Shown here: positions 17,031 to 25,784 of the stretch, in pieces
How the letters are laid out: every line of letters begins with the position of its first letter
Position numbering within the stretch: position 1 is the first letter of the stretch
NCBI RefSeq assembly: GCF_041429785.1
Contig: NZ_CP163423.1
Location: forward strand, 2,790,001-2,854,000
DNA: 64,000 nt
DNA from: Fretibacter rubidus
Lineage (GTDB): Bacteria; Pseudomonadota; Alphaproteobacteria; Caulobacterales; Maricaulaceae
Reading direction: 5' to 3'
Notes under the pieces: generated by a model
Told to the model about the DNA's origin: nothing
Seen by the model: only the letters and a program-made list of their open reading frames with translations
Database searches by the model: none
Position numbers and translations under genes: made by a program

Positions 17031-19298
17031 TTAGTCTTCATCCATTGGGGTAATTGGTGGCGGGACATAGCTTTCGAGTGTGCCCGCCTCTTTCGCCGCC
17101 TCCCAAATTTCCTGATTCGCACGGATTTGCAGAATAGCAGCGTCGATGAGGGCAGAGGCTTCGGCGGGGTCACGTTTGAGGCGGGTAAGTGTGAGAGCGA
17201 GGCCTTGAGAGAATTGAGTGACGTAAGGATGGTTTTTCGGAATTTGATTAGTTTGAACCATTAATTTCAGAACCGCACAGGCACGAGCAGCATAGAAAAT
17301 ACCTTCTTTAAAATCGCCCTTATCATTGAATTGAACTCTTAAATTGTTCAAACGTACAGCTGTTGATAAATGTATCTCTCCTAAAGCCTGACGTGTTTTT
17401 AGTAGGGCATCAGCATTGTAGTTCGATGCCTTGCCGAGGAGGTCTTGTTGCCTCTCAGAGTCTTCTTCATGACGCGCCCAATCTGAATACAGCACGCCTA
17501 TATTTCCAAGCGCGCTAGCGATTACGTGCATTGGGGCGTCGTTATCTTGACGTAACTTTAACGCCTTTAAAAAATGCGTTTCCGCCTCTTTCAATCGCCG
17601 CCGCGCCCTATAAAATTCAGCTAATCCAATATGTGTATCTGCGATTGAAAGCTCTTCATTCGGAAGTGCGGTTTTTAATGTAATAATGTGATTAAATGCT
17701 TGTTCAATTTCAGCATCCAAGGCTTCTCTTGCCGCGCCAGTTTCAGTGCGCGCGAGTTTATCCTTCGTCACGGTCATATTGTGCAGCGCCGTAAGATATT
17801 CTGATGATTTTGGTCCGTGCAGGCGCTCATATAACTCTACCTCATGCTGACCCAGCGTCATTGTACGCTTATGATCCCCAGTCGCATTAGACAAAAATAC
17901 ACCCATTTTATTTAACCAGAAACTCGCTAAAATTCCGGTCTTACCTGACATTATATCGACAGCAGATGTGAGCGCCTCTGCATGCGGCGCGAGTCGGTGA
18001 TAGGCGGGCCAATTGTCACTATCAAATTGTGCATCGCCTGAAACTTGCGCAGCCCCAAGGCGTCCCGTTACCCCCGCGTAGACGGCTTCATCAGCACCCA
18101 TGGCTTGGCGTAGGGCCGCTTGGGTTGTGCGGTGAATACGGCGTGTATCGTTATCGCGCCATATTGCGGGGTAAAGCAGGGAATGGTTTTCACACGCCGC
18201 CAAAGCGCGGGTAAGTTTCATTTCACTATTGCAGATCGTATTTAGCGGCTCGGGCAAGGCATCCAAGCCTTTAGCCTTTAAGCCCGCCGCACCCCGCATA
18301 AAAAATCCAGCGTCAATATCGTTCGGGTCCATAAAGGCCGCGATTTTAAGGATGGCTTTCGCCTCATCATCAAGTCGGTCAAAGGCCATCAAGACAGCCT
18401 TAACGACCGACTTTTCGTATCGTTTATTCCCGCCTTCTTTATTAAAAACATCGGGAACTTTAAAGCTTTTATACTCCGTTATGTAATCCCCTAAAGACCC
18501 CGCATAAAGTTTAAGGTCGCGACCCACAACATCTAGGGCAAGCGGTAAATAATCCAAAGTTTTGGAAAAGCTTTGTAACTCTTCATCGATTTCACGCTCG
18601 GATAATTCGCTTAAGAGCTCTGTCGCATCTTCGGGCTTAAGGGGGCCTAATGTGTTTACCGCATAACCATCAGGCCAGTCTTTTTGTTGGGAGGTAATGA
18701 TGAAATCCACATTGTCCATATCGCAGGCAAAATCCTGCGCGAGGCGACATTGTGCGTCAGCATCAGCATTATCAAGAATGATAAGGTAGCGGTGTCCGCT
18801 CTCTTGCATCTTTTGAAACGCTGTTTGGATATAGGCCTTTTCACCTAATTTCGGATCAACGCCTAGCTGCGCGGCAAGCATTTCCAATTCGACCTTCATA
18901 CCAGAAGCAGAATTTAACGTCAGCATAATCCAGTCAGCGTAGCGCTCTCCCTTATGACGCTTTCCGTAATCACGCGCCAACACGGTTTTGCCAATGCCCG
19001 GCGCGCCGTGAATAATGTAGGGAGCCTTATTTATGGTGAAATGATTGTCCAAAGCCGCATGCGCTATTTCCCGTCCGATAAGATCAGAATCAATTTTATG
19101 TATAGCTGTGGGAGGTTTGGATCGACCACTCAGAAATTTTTTGACCGTCGCTCTTATAGAATGTCGGAATATCCACCCTAAGACCCCCAAGATTGGTAAG
19201 CCTAAAGACACCCAGAATTCCAGCGGCATACCCATAGGTTCGCATTGCGATAAATCGCTTGCGCTCCATGCTGCTTCACATTCTTTAATCCAAGACAC
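17031..19298 (-). CDS. Membrane-anchored STAND/NB-ARC NTPase with C-terminal TPRs
   Basis: From the GTG at 19298 (GGAGG 6 bases upstream; another GTG 6 bases earlier abuts that site) the product has 755 residues. A hydrophobic helix (FWVSLGLPILGVLGWIF, about 28-44) precedes the NTPase. Walker A is GAPGIGKT (98-105), Walker B LIILDNAD (about 171-178), followed by the sensor ITSQQ and the GxP-like YLPLALDVVG, together the NB-ARC layout. The C-terminal half is helical with TPR-type repeats (AETHFLKALKLRQ, LNNLRVQFNDKGDFKEGIFYAARAC). Proteins of this build act as ligand-triggered switches in bacterial signalling and antiviral NLR-like defence. No separate effector domain is visible, so the transmembrane segment or an unknown partner may do that job. 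It is flanked by rpoN and trpF. Confidence 0.85.
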   Translation of the reverse strand: MSWIKECEAAWSASDLSQCEPMGMPLEFWVSLGLPILGVLGWIFRHSIRATVKKFLSGRSKPPTAIHKIDSDLIGREIAHAALDNHFTINKAPYIIHGAPGIGKTVLARDYGKRHKGERYADWIMLTLNSASGMKVELEMLAAQLGVDPKLGEKAYIQTAFQKMQESGHRYLIILDNADADAQCRLAQDFACDMDNVDFIITSQQKDWPDGYAVNTLGPLKPEDATELLSELSEREIDEELQSFSKTLDYLPLALDVVGRDLKLYAGSLGDYITEYKSFKVPDVFNKEGGNKRYEKSVVKAVLMAFDRLDDEAKAILKIAAFMDPNDIDAGFFMRGAAGLKAKGLDALPEPLNTICNSEMKLTRALAACENHSLLYPAIWRDNDTRRIHRTTQAALRQAMGADEAVYAGVTGRLGAAQVSGDAQFDSDNWPAYHRLAPHAEALTSAVDIMSGKTGILASFWLNKMGVFLSNATGDHKRTMTLGQHEVELYERLHGPKSSEYLTALHNMTVTKDKLARTETGAAREALDAEIEQAFNHIITLKTALPNEELSIADTHIGLAEFYRARRRLKEAETHFLKALKLRQDNDAPMHVIASALGNIGVLYSDWARHEEDSERQQDLLGKASNYNADALLKTRQALGEIHLSTAVRLNNLRVQFNDKGDFKEGIFYAARACAVLKLMVQTNQIPKNHPYVTQFSQGLALTLTRLKRDPAEASALIDAAILQIRANQEIWEAAKEAGTLESYVPPPITPMDED

Positions 19299-19393
19299 GG
19301 ACACCCTCCCTCACCACTCGCATAACATGCAATTTGTCGCGCAACAAGAATTAGGGCTTTGCGGGTTGGGGCGTGAATGCTACCTCCCACCCC

Positions 19394-20029
19394 ATGACAA
19401 CCCTTGTTAAAATATGCGGCCTGACCCGCGACGAAGATGTGGCGACAGCCATTGAATGCGGCGCTGGGTTTTTGGGGTTTATCGTGGACGCGCCGAGCAA
19501 ACGGCGGCTTAGCGTGAGCGCCGCGGCCGCGCTTGCCTTGTCCGCGAAAGGCATCGTCCCGCGCGTGGCGGTGACGGTCAATGCGGATGATGATTTACTC
19601 TCCCGCATCATGGCCGAAATGACGCCTGATTATATTCAATGCCACGGCGACGAGGCCCCTGAACGGGTGGCAGAGATTGCTGCACGATACGGCGTCAAAA
19701 CCATCAAAGCCTGCGCCGTGGCGGATGACAACGACATGAAAACCGCCGAGACCTTTGTCGGGGCGGCGGATTTGATATTATTTGACGCCAAGCCCCCCAA
19801 AGGCAGCGACGTGCGCGGCGGCCACGGGGTGATGATTGATTGGGCGATTATCAAACGCGCGCCCTTGCCCAAGCTCTACGCGCTGGCGGGTGGTCTGACG
19901 CCTGATAATGTTGCGGATGCCGTTAACCAAACACGCGCGCCAATCGTCGACGTGTCCTCTGGTGTCGAAGCCTCCCCAGGCGTGAAAGACGCGGCAAAAA
20001 TCCGCGCCTTTATTCAGGCTGTGACCTAG
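19394..20029 (+). CDS. trpF: Phosphoribosylanthranilate isomerase
   Basis: This single-domain TIM barrel performs the Amadori step of tryptophan synthesis (PRA to CdRP). Motifs: VKICGLTRDED with the catalytic cysteine, QCHGDEAPE, DAKPPKGSDVRGGHGVMIDW with the catalytic aspartate in the first strand end, ALAGGLTPDNV, and VDVSSGVEASPGVKD. I chose the ATG at 19394, which gives the family-typical start; an in-frame GTG lies 21 bases upstream. It would normally run straight into trpB, but an unrelated minus-strand gene is inserted after it. Confidence 0.95.
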   Translation: MTTLVKICGLTRDEDVATAIECGAGFLGFIVDAPSKRRLSVSAAAALALSAKGIVPRVAVTVNADDDLLSRIMAEMTPDYIQCHGDEAPERVAEIAARYGVKTIKACAVADDNDMKTAETFVGAADLILFDAKPPKGSDVRGGHGVMIDWAIIKRAPLPKLYALAGGLTPDNVADAVNQTRAPIVDVSSGVEASPGVKDAAKIRAFIQAVT

Positions 20030-20063
20030 TCAACAGCTTACCCCGCTACAGACGGACGTTCCC

Positions 20064-20459
20064 CTAAAGACGGACATCCCAAAGAACTGAGAACGACGCA
20101 GGTTCACGAATCCATGCTTTTAGCCCCGGGCTGACAAGCCATTTCACATGAATATCTTCTGTTGTGCCTGTCGCGCACACATCACCCACAGCGGTCATTG
20201 TAAATGATGGCCGAAACCCACCATTATTCTCGCCCATATAATATGACCCAAGCGTCGTGCTGCCCTGCATGATATGAAAAACAACGCCCCAGTTCGCTGA
20301 CATCGTCGGTATTGTGAGGCCGCTTATGCTCAGCGTTGCCAAAAATGAATAATTTGAGTCGCCCGCTTGAATCGTCATTGGGCTGAGCCCTGCGATGTCG
20401 GTCAATGTTGTTGGTCCTGTAATATTAGGACTCTGTATAATTTTTCTATAGATTGCCAT
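20064..20459 (-). CDS. Orphan β-rich hypothetical protein
   Basis: This 131-residue protein starts at the ATG at 20459, 8 bases after an AGGAG site. It has no signal peptide or membrane helix. The sequence is rich in Thr, Ser, Gly and aromatic residues in alternating patterns (YSFLATLSISGLTIP, GVVFHIMQGSTTLGSYYMG), which suggests a β-sandwich such as those at the tips of phage fibres or C1q/TNF-like domains, but I recognise no family. It sits in reverse orientation between trpF and trpB, which looks like a later insertion. A short direct repeat (AGACGGAC, twice) overlaps its 3' end, so that Val-Arg-Leu-stop is nearly duplicated just downstream. Confidence 0.6.
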   Translation of the reverse strand: MAIYRKIIQSPNITGPTTLTDIAGLSPMTIQAGDSNYSFLATLSISGLTIPTMSANWGVVFHIMQGSTTLGSYYMGENNGGFRPSFTMTAVGDVCATGTTEDIHVKWLVSPGLKAWIREPASFSVLWDVRL

Positions 20460-20738
20460 TTTCATATCTCCTGTGAATAAATGCGCCGTAAGCGCAAAGT
20501 CCCAAGATCAGAACCCGCCGTCCAAGAGCCGTAAGTCACGACCAATGATAGCGGGATATGAATATAAGATATGTGCGCCCAAACAGACTTTAACGGACAC
20601 AGGCCATAAAATCCAGTCAGCAGATAAGCGCTTTATAATGGCCCCCAAAATCCATCTTGCGGCATCTTTGCGCTAGCCATACCTTACACCAAGGCCTAAA
20701 AGTTCAGTCTACCCATCACGCCAGCCAAAGGCCCTGTC

Positions 20739-22001
20739 ATGAGCAAAGTCGACAATATCACAACACCGGATGAGAATGGGCGGTTCGGCGCTTTTGGCGG
20801 TCGCTATGTGGCGGAAACGCTTATGCCGCCCATCTTGGAGCTTGAAGCGGCCTATGAAGATGCCAAAGCCGACCCTGCTTTCCTGTCAGAGCTAGATGAT
20901 TTTTTTGCCCATTACGTCGGTCGCCCTAGCCCGCTTTATTATGCGCAGCGCCTGACGGATTATGCGCGTGATAATAACGGCGGCAAGGCGGCCAAGATTT
21001 ACTTCAAGCGCGACGAGCTGAACCACACTGGCGCGCATAAGATTAACAATTGCATGGGCCAAATCCTACTGGCCAGACGGATGGGTAAGACGCGCATCAT
21101 TGCCGAGACAGGCGCAGGCCAGCACGGCGTGGCCACCGCCACAGTCGCGGCGCGCTTTGGCCTAAAATGTATCGTCTATATGGGCGCGACCGATATTGTG
21201 CGGCAAAAACCTAATGTCTTTCGTATGCGGTTGCTTGGAGCTGAAGTGCGCTCAGTGAGCAGCGGTACAGCGACCTTGAAAGACGCCATGAACGAAGCGC
21301 TACGCGATTGGGTGACAAATGTGGGCGACACATTTTATTGTATCGGCACAGTCGCAGGCCCGCATCCCTATCCCGCTATGGTGCGCGATTTCCAAGCCAT
21401 TATTGGCCGCGAAGCCAAGACGCAAATTTTGGACCGCGAAGGCCGCCTGCCCGACGCGGTAGTCGCCTGTATTGGCGGCGGCTCAAATGCCATGGGATTG
21501 TTTCATGATTTTGTCGGCGATACATCTGTGCGCCTGATTGGGGTCGAGGCTGCAGGACGCGGGGTCGATACAGGCCTTCATGCCGCGAGCCTAACGGGCG
21601 GCACACCGGGCGTGTTGCATGGTAACCGCACCTATTTGCTACAAGACAGCGACGGACAAATTAAAGACGCGCATTCCATTTCAGCAGGACTCGACTATCC
21701 CGGCATTGGCCCGGAACATGCTTATTTACACGATATTGGCCGCGCAGAATATGTCTCCGCCACTGATGATGAAGCCCTAGAGGCGTTCCAACTTTGCTCC
21801 CGCCTCGAAGGCATATTGCCCGCGCTAGAACCCTCCCATGCCATCCACCGCACAATCGAGGTCGCCCAAGGCTACGGCAATGACGGGCTGGTTATCATGA
21901 ATATGTGCGGACGCGGCGACAAAGACGTCTTCACAATCGCCGAAGCCCTAGGCGAGGAAATATCCGCCGGTACAGACGGTGTGAACACGAAGGCCTATTA
22001 A
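20739..22001 (+). CDS. trpB: Tryptophan synthase β chain
   Basis: This PLP enzyme joins indole and serine. It is 420 residues; the PLP lysine is in [13 protein letters not shown], the substrate stretch is [13 protein letters not shown], the phosphate-binding GGGSNAMG is intact, and the C-terminal [23 protein letters not shown] block is typical. The N-terminal [18 protein letters not shown] is canonical. The DUF418 membrane gene starts on the very next base after its stop, and trpA follows that. Confidence 0.97.
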   Translation: MSKVDNITTPDENGRFGAFGGRYVAETLMPPILELEAAYEDAKADPAFLSELDDFFAHYVGRPSPLYYAQRLTDYARDNNGGKAAKIYFKRDELNHTGAHKINNCMGQILLARRMGKTRIIAETGAGQHGVATATVAARFGLKCIVYMGATDIVRQKPNVFRMRLLGAEVRSVSSGTATLKDAMNEALRDWVTNVGDTFYCIGTVAGPHPYPAMVRDFQAIIGREAKTQILDREGRLPDAVVACIGGGSNAMGLFHDFVGDTSVRLIGVEAAGRGVDTGLHAASLTGGTPGVLHGNRTYLLQDSDGQIKDAHSISAGLDYPGIGPEHAYLHDIGRAEYVSATDDEALEAFQLCSRLEGILPALEPSHAIHRTIEVAQGYGNDGLVIMNMCGRGDKDVFTIAEALGEEISAGTDGVNTKAY

Positions 22002-23210
22002 ATGACCCCCACCGCCTCATACGCCGAACAAAGCGCAGCAGCAGGGCGGCATATTATGCCTGACCTTGTGCGGGCCTTTGCGGTTTTGGGGATTGTTTTG
22101 GTCAATGTGGCTTATTTTGCCTATCCGGGTGAAGTGACCTATCATTACGGAGGGCTTCGGACGTCATGGGACAGCGGCGCCTATTTTTTAGTGAACAGTT
22201 TTTTCCTGTTCAAATCCTATACGCTGTTCTCATTTATGTTTGGGGTCGGTGTCGCTTACCAAATGACGTCAGCACAAAAGCGTGGCACGGGATTTGGCGC
22301 GCGCTATAGCCGCCGCTTGGTCGGACTATTATTGCTGGGCATTGCCCATGTCAGCTTTGCCTTTGTTGGTGATATTTTAATTATCTACGCGGCCTTTGGT
22401 GCGCTTTTATATCTGTTTCGCAACCGCCCTGTGAAAACGTTAAAGCGATGGGCAATAGGCTTGATAATCGTTCAAATTTTAATGGCCTTTGCTGCCGCTG
22501 CCGCCTTTTATGCGTGGAACACATTTGACCCTGATGATGTGGCGAAAAATGTCGCGGCCATGCAAGACGGGTTTCCGCTTTACCGCGAAGTTTACGGTCG
22601 TGGGAGTTTTAAAGACATCATGGCCCTGCGTTGGAGCGATTGGGGCGGTTTCATTTTATTTTCTATCCCGCTTCAAGGCCCCTTGATTTTAGCGTTTTTC
22701 ATTTGGGGACTTATTGCGGTTAAAACAGGCGTATTGACCGATGCGAAGGCCAAAATTTGGCGCAAAGCACGCCGCTTTTATTTACCTGTTGGCGTCATCT
22801 TAAGCCTCGCGGGGGCCTATATGATACATCTATCACCTGCGCCGTTAAGCAGCCAAGAGATGCTAGGCACGGCTTTAATTGTCTTGGGCTCGCCTTTTTC
22901 GACACTCGGCTATTTGGGGCTTATTGCCAAATGGGTCGAAGCGCCGCCTAGCCGCCTTAAGACCTTTATGGCGCGCGGCGGCACGGCAACCCTTTCGGCT
23001 TATCTGATGCAATCCATAATATTGTCTCTGGTCTTTACAGGATACGGCCTTGGCCAATACGGACAAATAACGGCTTTTGGTTGTATCATGCTTGCGCTGG
23101 CTGTGGGTATCGCTTCTTTAGTTTTTGTTAGCCTCTGGCGAAAACGCTTTGCTTATGGCCCGTTTGAGTTTTTGCTCCGCCGCTTTACCTATTGGGGTGA
23201 TAATCGCTAG
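22002..23210 (+). CDS. DUF418 (YeiB-type) membrane protein
   Basis: This 402-residue protein has roughly ten hydrophobic helices. It opens with the family start LVRAFAVLGIVLVNVAYF, has the HVSFAFVGDILIIYAAFG segment, and ends with the DUF418 signature FAYGPFEFLLRRFTYW. The family is distantly related to membrane acyltransferases; its role is not established. Its ATG abuts the trpB stop codon with no gap, so it is translated with trpB. It separates trpB from trpA, which are adjacent in most bacteria. Confidence 0.88.
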   Translation: MTPTASYAEQSAAAGRHIMPDLVRAFAVLGIVLVNVAYFAYPGEVTYHYGGLRTSWDSGAYFLVNSFFLFKSYTLFSFMFGVGVAYQMTSAQKRGTGFGARYSRRLVGLLLLGIAHVSFAFVGDILIIYAAFGALLYLFRNRPVKTLKRWAIGLIIVQILMAFAAAAAFYAWNTFDPDDVAKNVAAMQDGFPLYREVYGRGSFKDIMALRWSDWGGFILFSIPLQGPLILAFFIWGLIAVKTGVLTDAKAKIWRKARRFYLPVGVILSLAGAYMIHLSPAPLSSQEMLGTALIVLGSPFSTLGYLGLIAKWVEAPPSRLKTFMARGGTATLSAYLMQSIILSLVFTGYGLGQYGQITAFGCIMLALAVGIASLVFVSLWRKRFAYGPFEFLLRRFTYWGDNR

Positions 23211-23241
23211 ATTTGTGAAAAAAATTGACCTAAACGGCCCC

Positions 23242-24033
23242 ATGACCAATCGTATTACCCAAACGTTCAAAGCGCTAGCCTCTCTCAATTCTACGGCTTT
23301 TGTCGGCTATATGATGGGGGGTGACCCTGACCGTACGCAGAGCCAAAAGCTGCTGAACGCTTTGCCCGATGCAGGTGTGGATATAATCGAGCTTGGCATG
23401 CCCTTTACTGATCCTGCTGCTGACGGGCCAACGATTGAGGATGCGGGACTTCGTAGCTTAAAGGCGGGCACGAGCCTTAGCACTATCCTTGATATGGTGC
23501 GTGATTTTCGAAAGACCAATGTCACGACACCGCTGATTATTATGGGATATTGCAATCCTGTGCATCACATGGGCTATAGCGCTTTTGCCAAGGCGGCGAG
23601 CGAAGCCGGTGTAGACGGCGCGATTATTGTCGACCTACCGCCTGAAGAAGATAGCGAGCTACGCGCCGCCTTTGAAGCGCATGACTTGGCGCTTATCCGT
23701 CTTGCTACGCCCACAACAGACGCGGCACGACTGCCAAAGGTGGTCGCAGGCACAAAAGGCTTTGTCTATTACGTGTCCATGACAGGGATCACCGGATCCG
23801 CAATGACAAAAGGCGGCGCGATTAAAGACCAAGTGGCGGCTGTGCGCAAAGCATCAAGCTTACCCGTTGTTGTTGGTTTTGGTGTTAAAACACCAGAGCG
23901 CGCCACAGAAATTGCGCGTGACGCGGACGGTGTTGTGGTCGGATCTGCGATCGTTCAAACATTTCATGAGCACGGACACGACGCGGCTATTGCGCTTGTC
24001 CGCAGCCTCGCCGAAGCAACGCACAACGCATAA
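23242..24033 (+). CDS. trpA: Tryptophan synthase α chain
   Basis: This enzyme cleaves indole-3-glycerol phosphate to indole and GAP. The 263-residue form from the ATG at 23242 has the standard start (RITQTFKAL). Catalytic Glu and Asp are in ELGMPFTDPAADGPTIEDA; YCNPVHHMGY, IIVDLPPEE, YVSMTGITG and VVGFGVKTPE are conserved loop motifs. The frame is open upstream into the DUF418 gene, but those codons lie in another reading of that gene. trpA is separated from trpB by DUF418, and no accD follows as in many alphaproteobacteria. Confidence 0.95.
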   Translation: MTNRITQTFKALASLNSTAFVGYMMGGDPDRTQSQKLLNALPDAGVDIIELGMPFTDPAADGPTIEDAGLRSLKAGTSLSTILDMVRDFRKTNVTTPLIIMGYCNPVHHMGYSAFAKAASEAGVDGAIIVDLPPEEDSELRAAFEAHDLALIRLATPTTDAARLPKVVAGTKGFVYYVSMTGITGSAMTKGGAIKDQVAAVRKASSLPVVVGFGVKTPERATEIARDADGVVVGSAIVQTFHEHGHDAAIALVRSLAEATHNA

Positions 24034-24039
24034 GTCTAG

Positions 24040-24315
24040 CTAGCGTTTGGACAGTAGATCCACCAATTCAGCGACTTTCGTTTCGCGTTCCGCGACGTCA
24101 TCACTGGCGATAGCGGCGGCCAGGCAATGATCTACATGATCTTTTAAAAGCTCGCCTTCGACCTTATTGAGCGCCGCGCGCGCGGCCTTTACCTGCACCA
24201 GAATATCGATGCAATAACGATCTTCATCGATCATTTTTTGCAAACCGCGTACTTGCCCCTCGATACGAGAAAGACGTTTACGGGCATTATCGCGGCGTGT
24301 TTTACGATCTGGCAT
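24040..24315 (-). CDS. CsoR/RcnR-family metal-sensing repressor
   Basis: This all-helical 91-residue repressor of the DUF156 family has the conserved RLSRIEGQVRGLQKMI helix. Metal-site residues are Cys35 (YCIDIL), His60 and Cys64 (HVDHC), which match the Cu(I)-binding Cys-His-Cys set of CsoR; the initial residues do not carry the extra histidines of RcnR. It most likely derepresses on copper or another thiophilic metal. It is transcribed divergently from the MerPT-like operon, and a G-tract operator of the family lies between them. Confidence 0.9.
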   Translation of the reverse strand: MPDRKTRRDNARKRLSRIEGQVRGLQKMIDEDRYCIDILVQVKAARAALNKVEGELLKDHVDHCLAAAIASDDVAERETKVAELVDLLSKR

Positions 24316-24360
24316 ATGATTGTACTTTAAAAATAATTCATTTGATATTACCGCTTAGAT

Positions 24361-24377
24361 ATACCATAGGGGGGTAT
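24361..24377. promoter_or_regulatory. CsoR-family operator
   Basis: The sequence ATACCATAGGGGGGTAT (on the other strand ATACCCCCCTATGGTAT) has the G6 tract flanked by TAC/GTA half-sites typical of operators of CsoR, RcnR and FrmR proteins. Its right end overlaps the ATG at 24376. Upstream TTGTAC (24320-24325) and GATATT (24344-24349), 18 bases apart, may form the promoter. In this arrangement the bound repressor would cover the start of the mRNA and could affect the divergent csoR-type gene too. Confidence 0.75.
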
Positions 24378-25041
24378 GCGTCAAACAGCTATATTAATCG
24401 TTATCATAGCGGCTAGTTTTATGAGCCTGCCTGCCAACGCCCGCCCCGTGTCCTATCCGGGTGGATGGACAGTAATGTTGCGCAATGATGTTGATATAAA
24501 TAGTGCCCATATTCATTACACCCCCGACCCGAAACACAGTGTCGGCGCGCGAATAATCTATGACCGCAAGGGTGATTTTATCTACACAGGCGTGCAAGTG
24601 AACCGCTTGATCAAACGCTGGAACAAGGTCGATAGCCAAGCCAATATTTACGGCATGGTCAGCGCAGGGCTCGTTACGGATGAAACCTCTGGCCCATTTA
24701 AACGCCGTGACGACGGGGCCGGGTTTATTGCGCTAGCCGCTGATTGGGAGACGCGGCGATATTTTGTGTCGGCCAGTGCGGAACATTGGGAGCGTGGCCA
24801 GTATGATGACGAGACGGCTTATCACGGGCGGCTCGGTATTGCGCCCTATGTTGCGGGCACGGGCGCGCTGCATACGTGGGTCATGGTCGAAGGACATCAT
24901 AAACCCGAAAGCGACGGCCTCGTTAAAAATGATAATGTCGGGGCAACCGCACTCTTGCGATTTTTCAAAGGGCCGAGCCTATTGGAGGTCGGTATTGACG
25001 ACCAAGGTGAAGCCCTGCTTAATTATATTCACCGATTTTAG
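24376..25041 (+). CDS. Exported protein of the CsoR-controlled metal operon
   Basis: This 221-residue protein has an N-terminal signal peptide ending near PANARPV. The mature part is rich in aromatic and alternating hydrophobic strands (WTVMLRNDVDINSAHIHYTP, HTWVMVEGHHK) and ends in an aromatic residue, as many outer-membrane or periplasmic β-rich proteins do. I recognise no named domain. Its start codon overlaps the operator. An HMA-domain protein and a MerT-like transporter follow 9 and 2 bases apart, so it is probably the outer part of a metal transport or detection chain. Confidence 0.7.
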   Translation: MRQTAILIVIIAASFMSLPANARPVSYPGGWTVMLRNDVDINSAHIHYTPDPKHSVGARIIYDRKGDFIYTGVQVNRLIKRWNKVDSQANIYGMVSAGLVTDETSGPFKRRDDGAGFIALAADWETRRYFVSASAEHWERGQYDDETAYHGRLGIAPYVAGTGALHTWVMVEGHHKPESDGLVKNDNVGATALLRFFKGPSLLEVGIDDQGEALLNYIHRF

Positions 25042-25050
25042 GAGACGATA

Positions 25051-25392
25051 ATGTCCATAGTTAAAACGATTTTAGCCAGCACAATGCTGGCGACAGCGGC
25101 GTTGGCCGCGCCTATCGCCAATGCAAACCCCAGTGTAGAGGAAATCGCGCACATTAAAGCAACTGCCGATATCACTGTGGGCTTAAAGGGCTTGGTCTGT
25201 GATTTTTGCTCCATCGCGCTCAACAAGACGTTCAAAAAACATAAAGCGGTTGCGGCGACCTATGTTGATCTCGACACCAAAGCCATGTCCGTTGTTTTAA
25301 AAGACGGCATGAACATGAATGATGCGGAGCTCACAAAATTGGTCGAAAGCGCAGGCTATAATGTGAACGGCATCACCCGCAAAGACGGCTAG
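25051..25392 (+). CDS. Periplasmic heavy-metal-associated (MerP-like) protein
   Basis: This 113-residue protein has a cleavable signal peptide (to about residue 26) and one ferredoxin-like HMA domain. The metal motif is GLVCDFC (Cys50 and Cys53), followed by the helix SIALNKTFKK. MerP and CopZ-like proteins use this CxxC to carry Hg(II) or Cu(I) and hand it to a membrane partner. A GGAG ribosome site lies 6 bases before the ATG. The MerT-like gene begins 2 bases after its stop. Confidence 0.88.
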   Translation: MSIVKTILASTMLATAALAAPIANANPSVEEIAHIKATADITVGLKGLVCDFCSIALNKTFKKHKAVAATYVDLDTKAMSVVLKDGMNMNDAELTKLVESAGYNVNGITRKDG

Positions 25393-25394
25393 TT

Positions 25395-25784
25395 ATGTCC
25401 AAAACAAAACTGGCAATGCGCGAAACAGCGGCCCCCATGGTCGCCTTGATCACTAGCTTGTCGACACTCGTCTGCTGCACCTTACCTGCCGTTATGATTA
25501 CGCTGGGTATGGGGGCAGCGCTATCGTCATTGACCGCGAATGTGCCGCAATTAATTTGGCTGTCTGAGCGAAAACCGCTGGTATTTGGTGGGTCGTTTGT
25601 TTTGCTCATGCTGGCATGGCTCATGCGTTATTTAACGCGCAATATGCCCTGCCCGACTGACCCTGCTGCCGCAAAAGCGTGCGCAGCCCTCCGCAGTTTT
25701 GGCGGCTGGGTTCTATATATCGGATTTGCAGTCTGGGCCATTGGCGCATTTTCAGCTTTTATATTGCCCAAGATACTCGCATAA
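25395..25784 (+). CDS. MerT-like metal-transporting membrane protein
   Basis: This 129-residue protein has three hydrophobic helices. The first contains a vicinal Cys pair (LVCCTLPAVMITLGMGAAL, Cys27-Cys28), the feature by which MerT accepts metal from MerP. A loop with further cysteines (NMPCPTDP and KACAAL, residues 86 and 96) corresponds to the cytoplasmic Cys region of MerT. No mercuric reductase or MerR is present, and the divergent regulator is of the CsoR type, so the cargo may be copper rather than mercury. It converges with the MscS gene, stop codons abutting. Confidence 0.82.
   Translation: MSKTKLAMRETAAPMVALITSLSTLVCCTLPAVMITLGMGAALSSLTANVPQLIWLSERKPLVFGGSFVLLMLAWLMRYLTRNMPCPTDPAAAKACAALRSFGGWVLYIGFAVWAIGAFSAFILPKILA

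Noticed and set aside
20473-20676. 67-codon plus-strand frame between the orphan gene and trpB
   Set aside because: No ribosome site, no coding-like composition and no family resemblance; treated as a non-coding leader of trpB.
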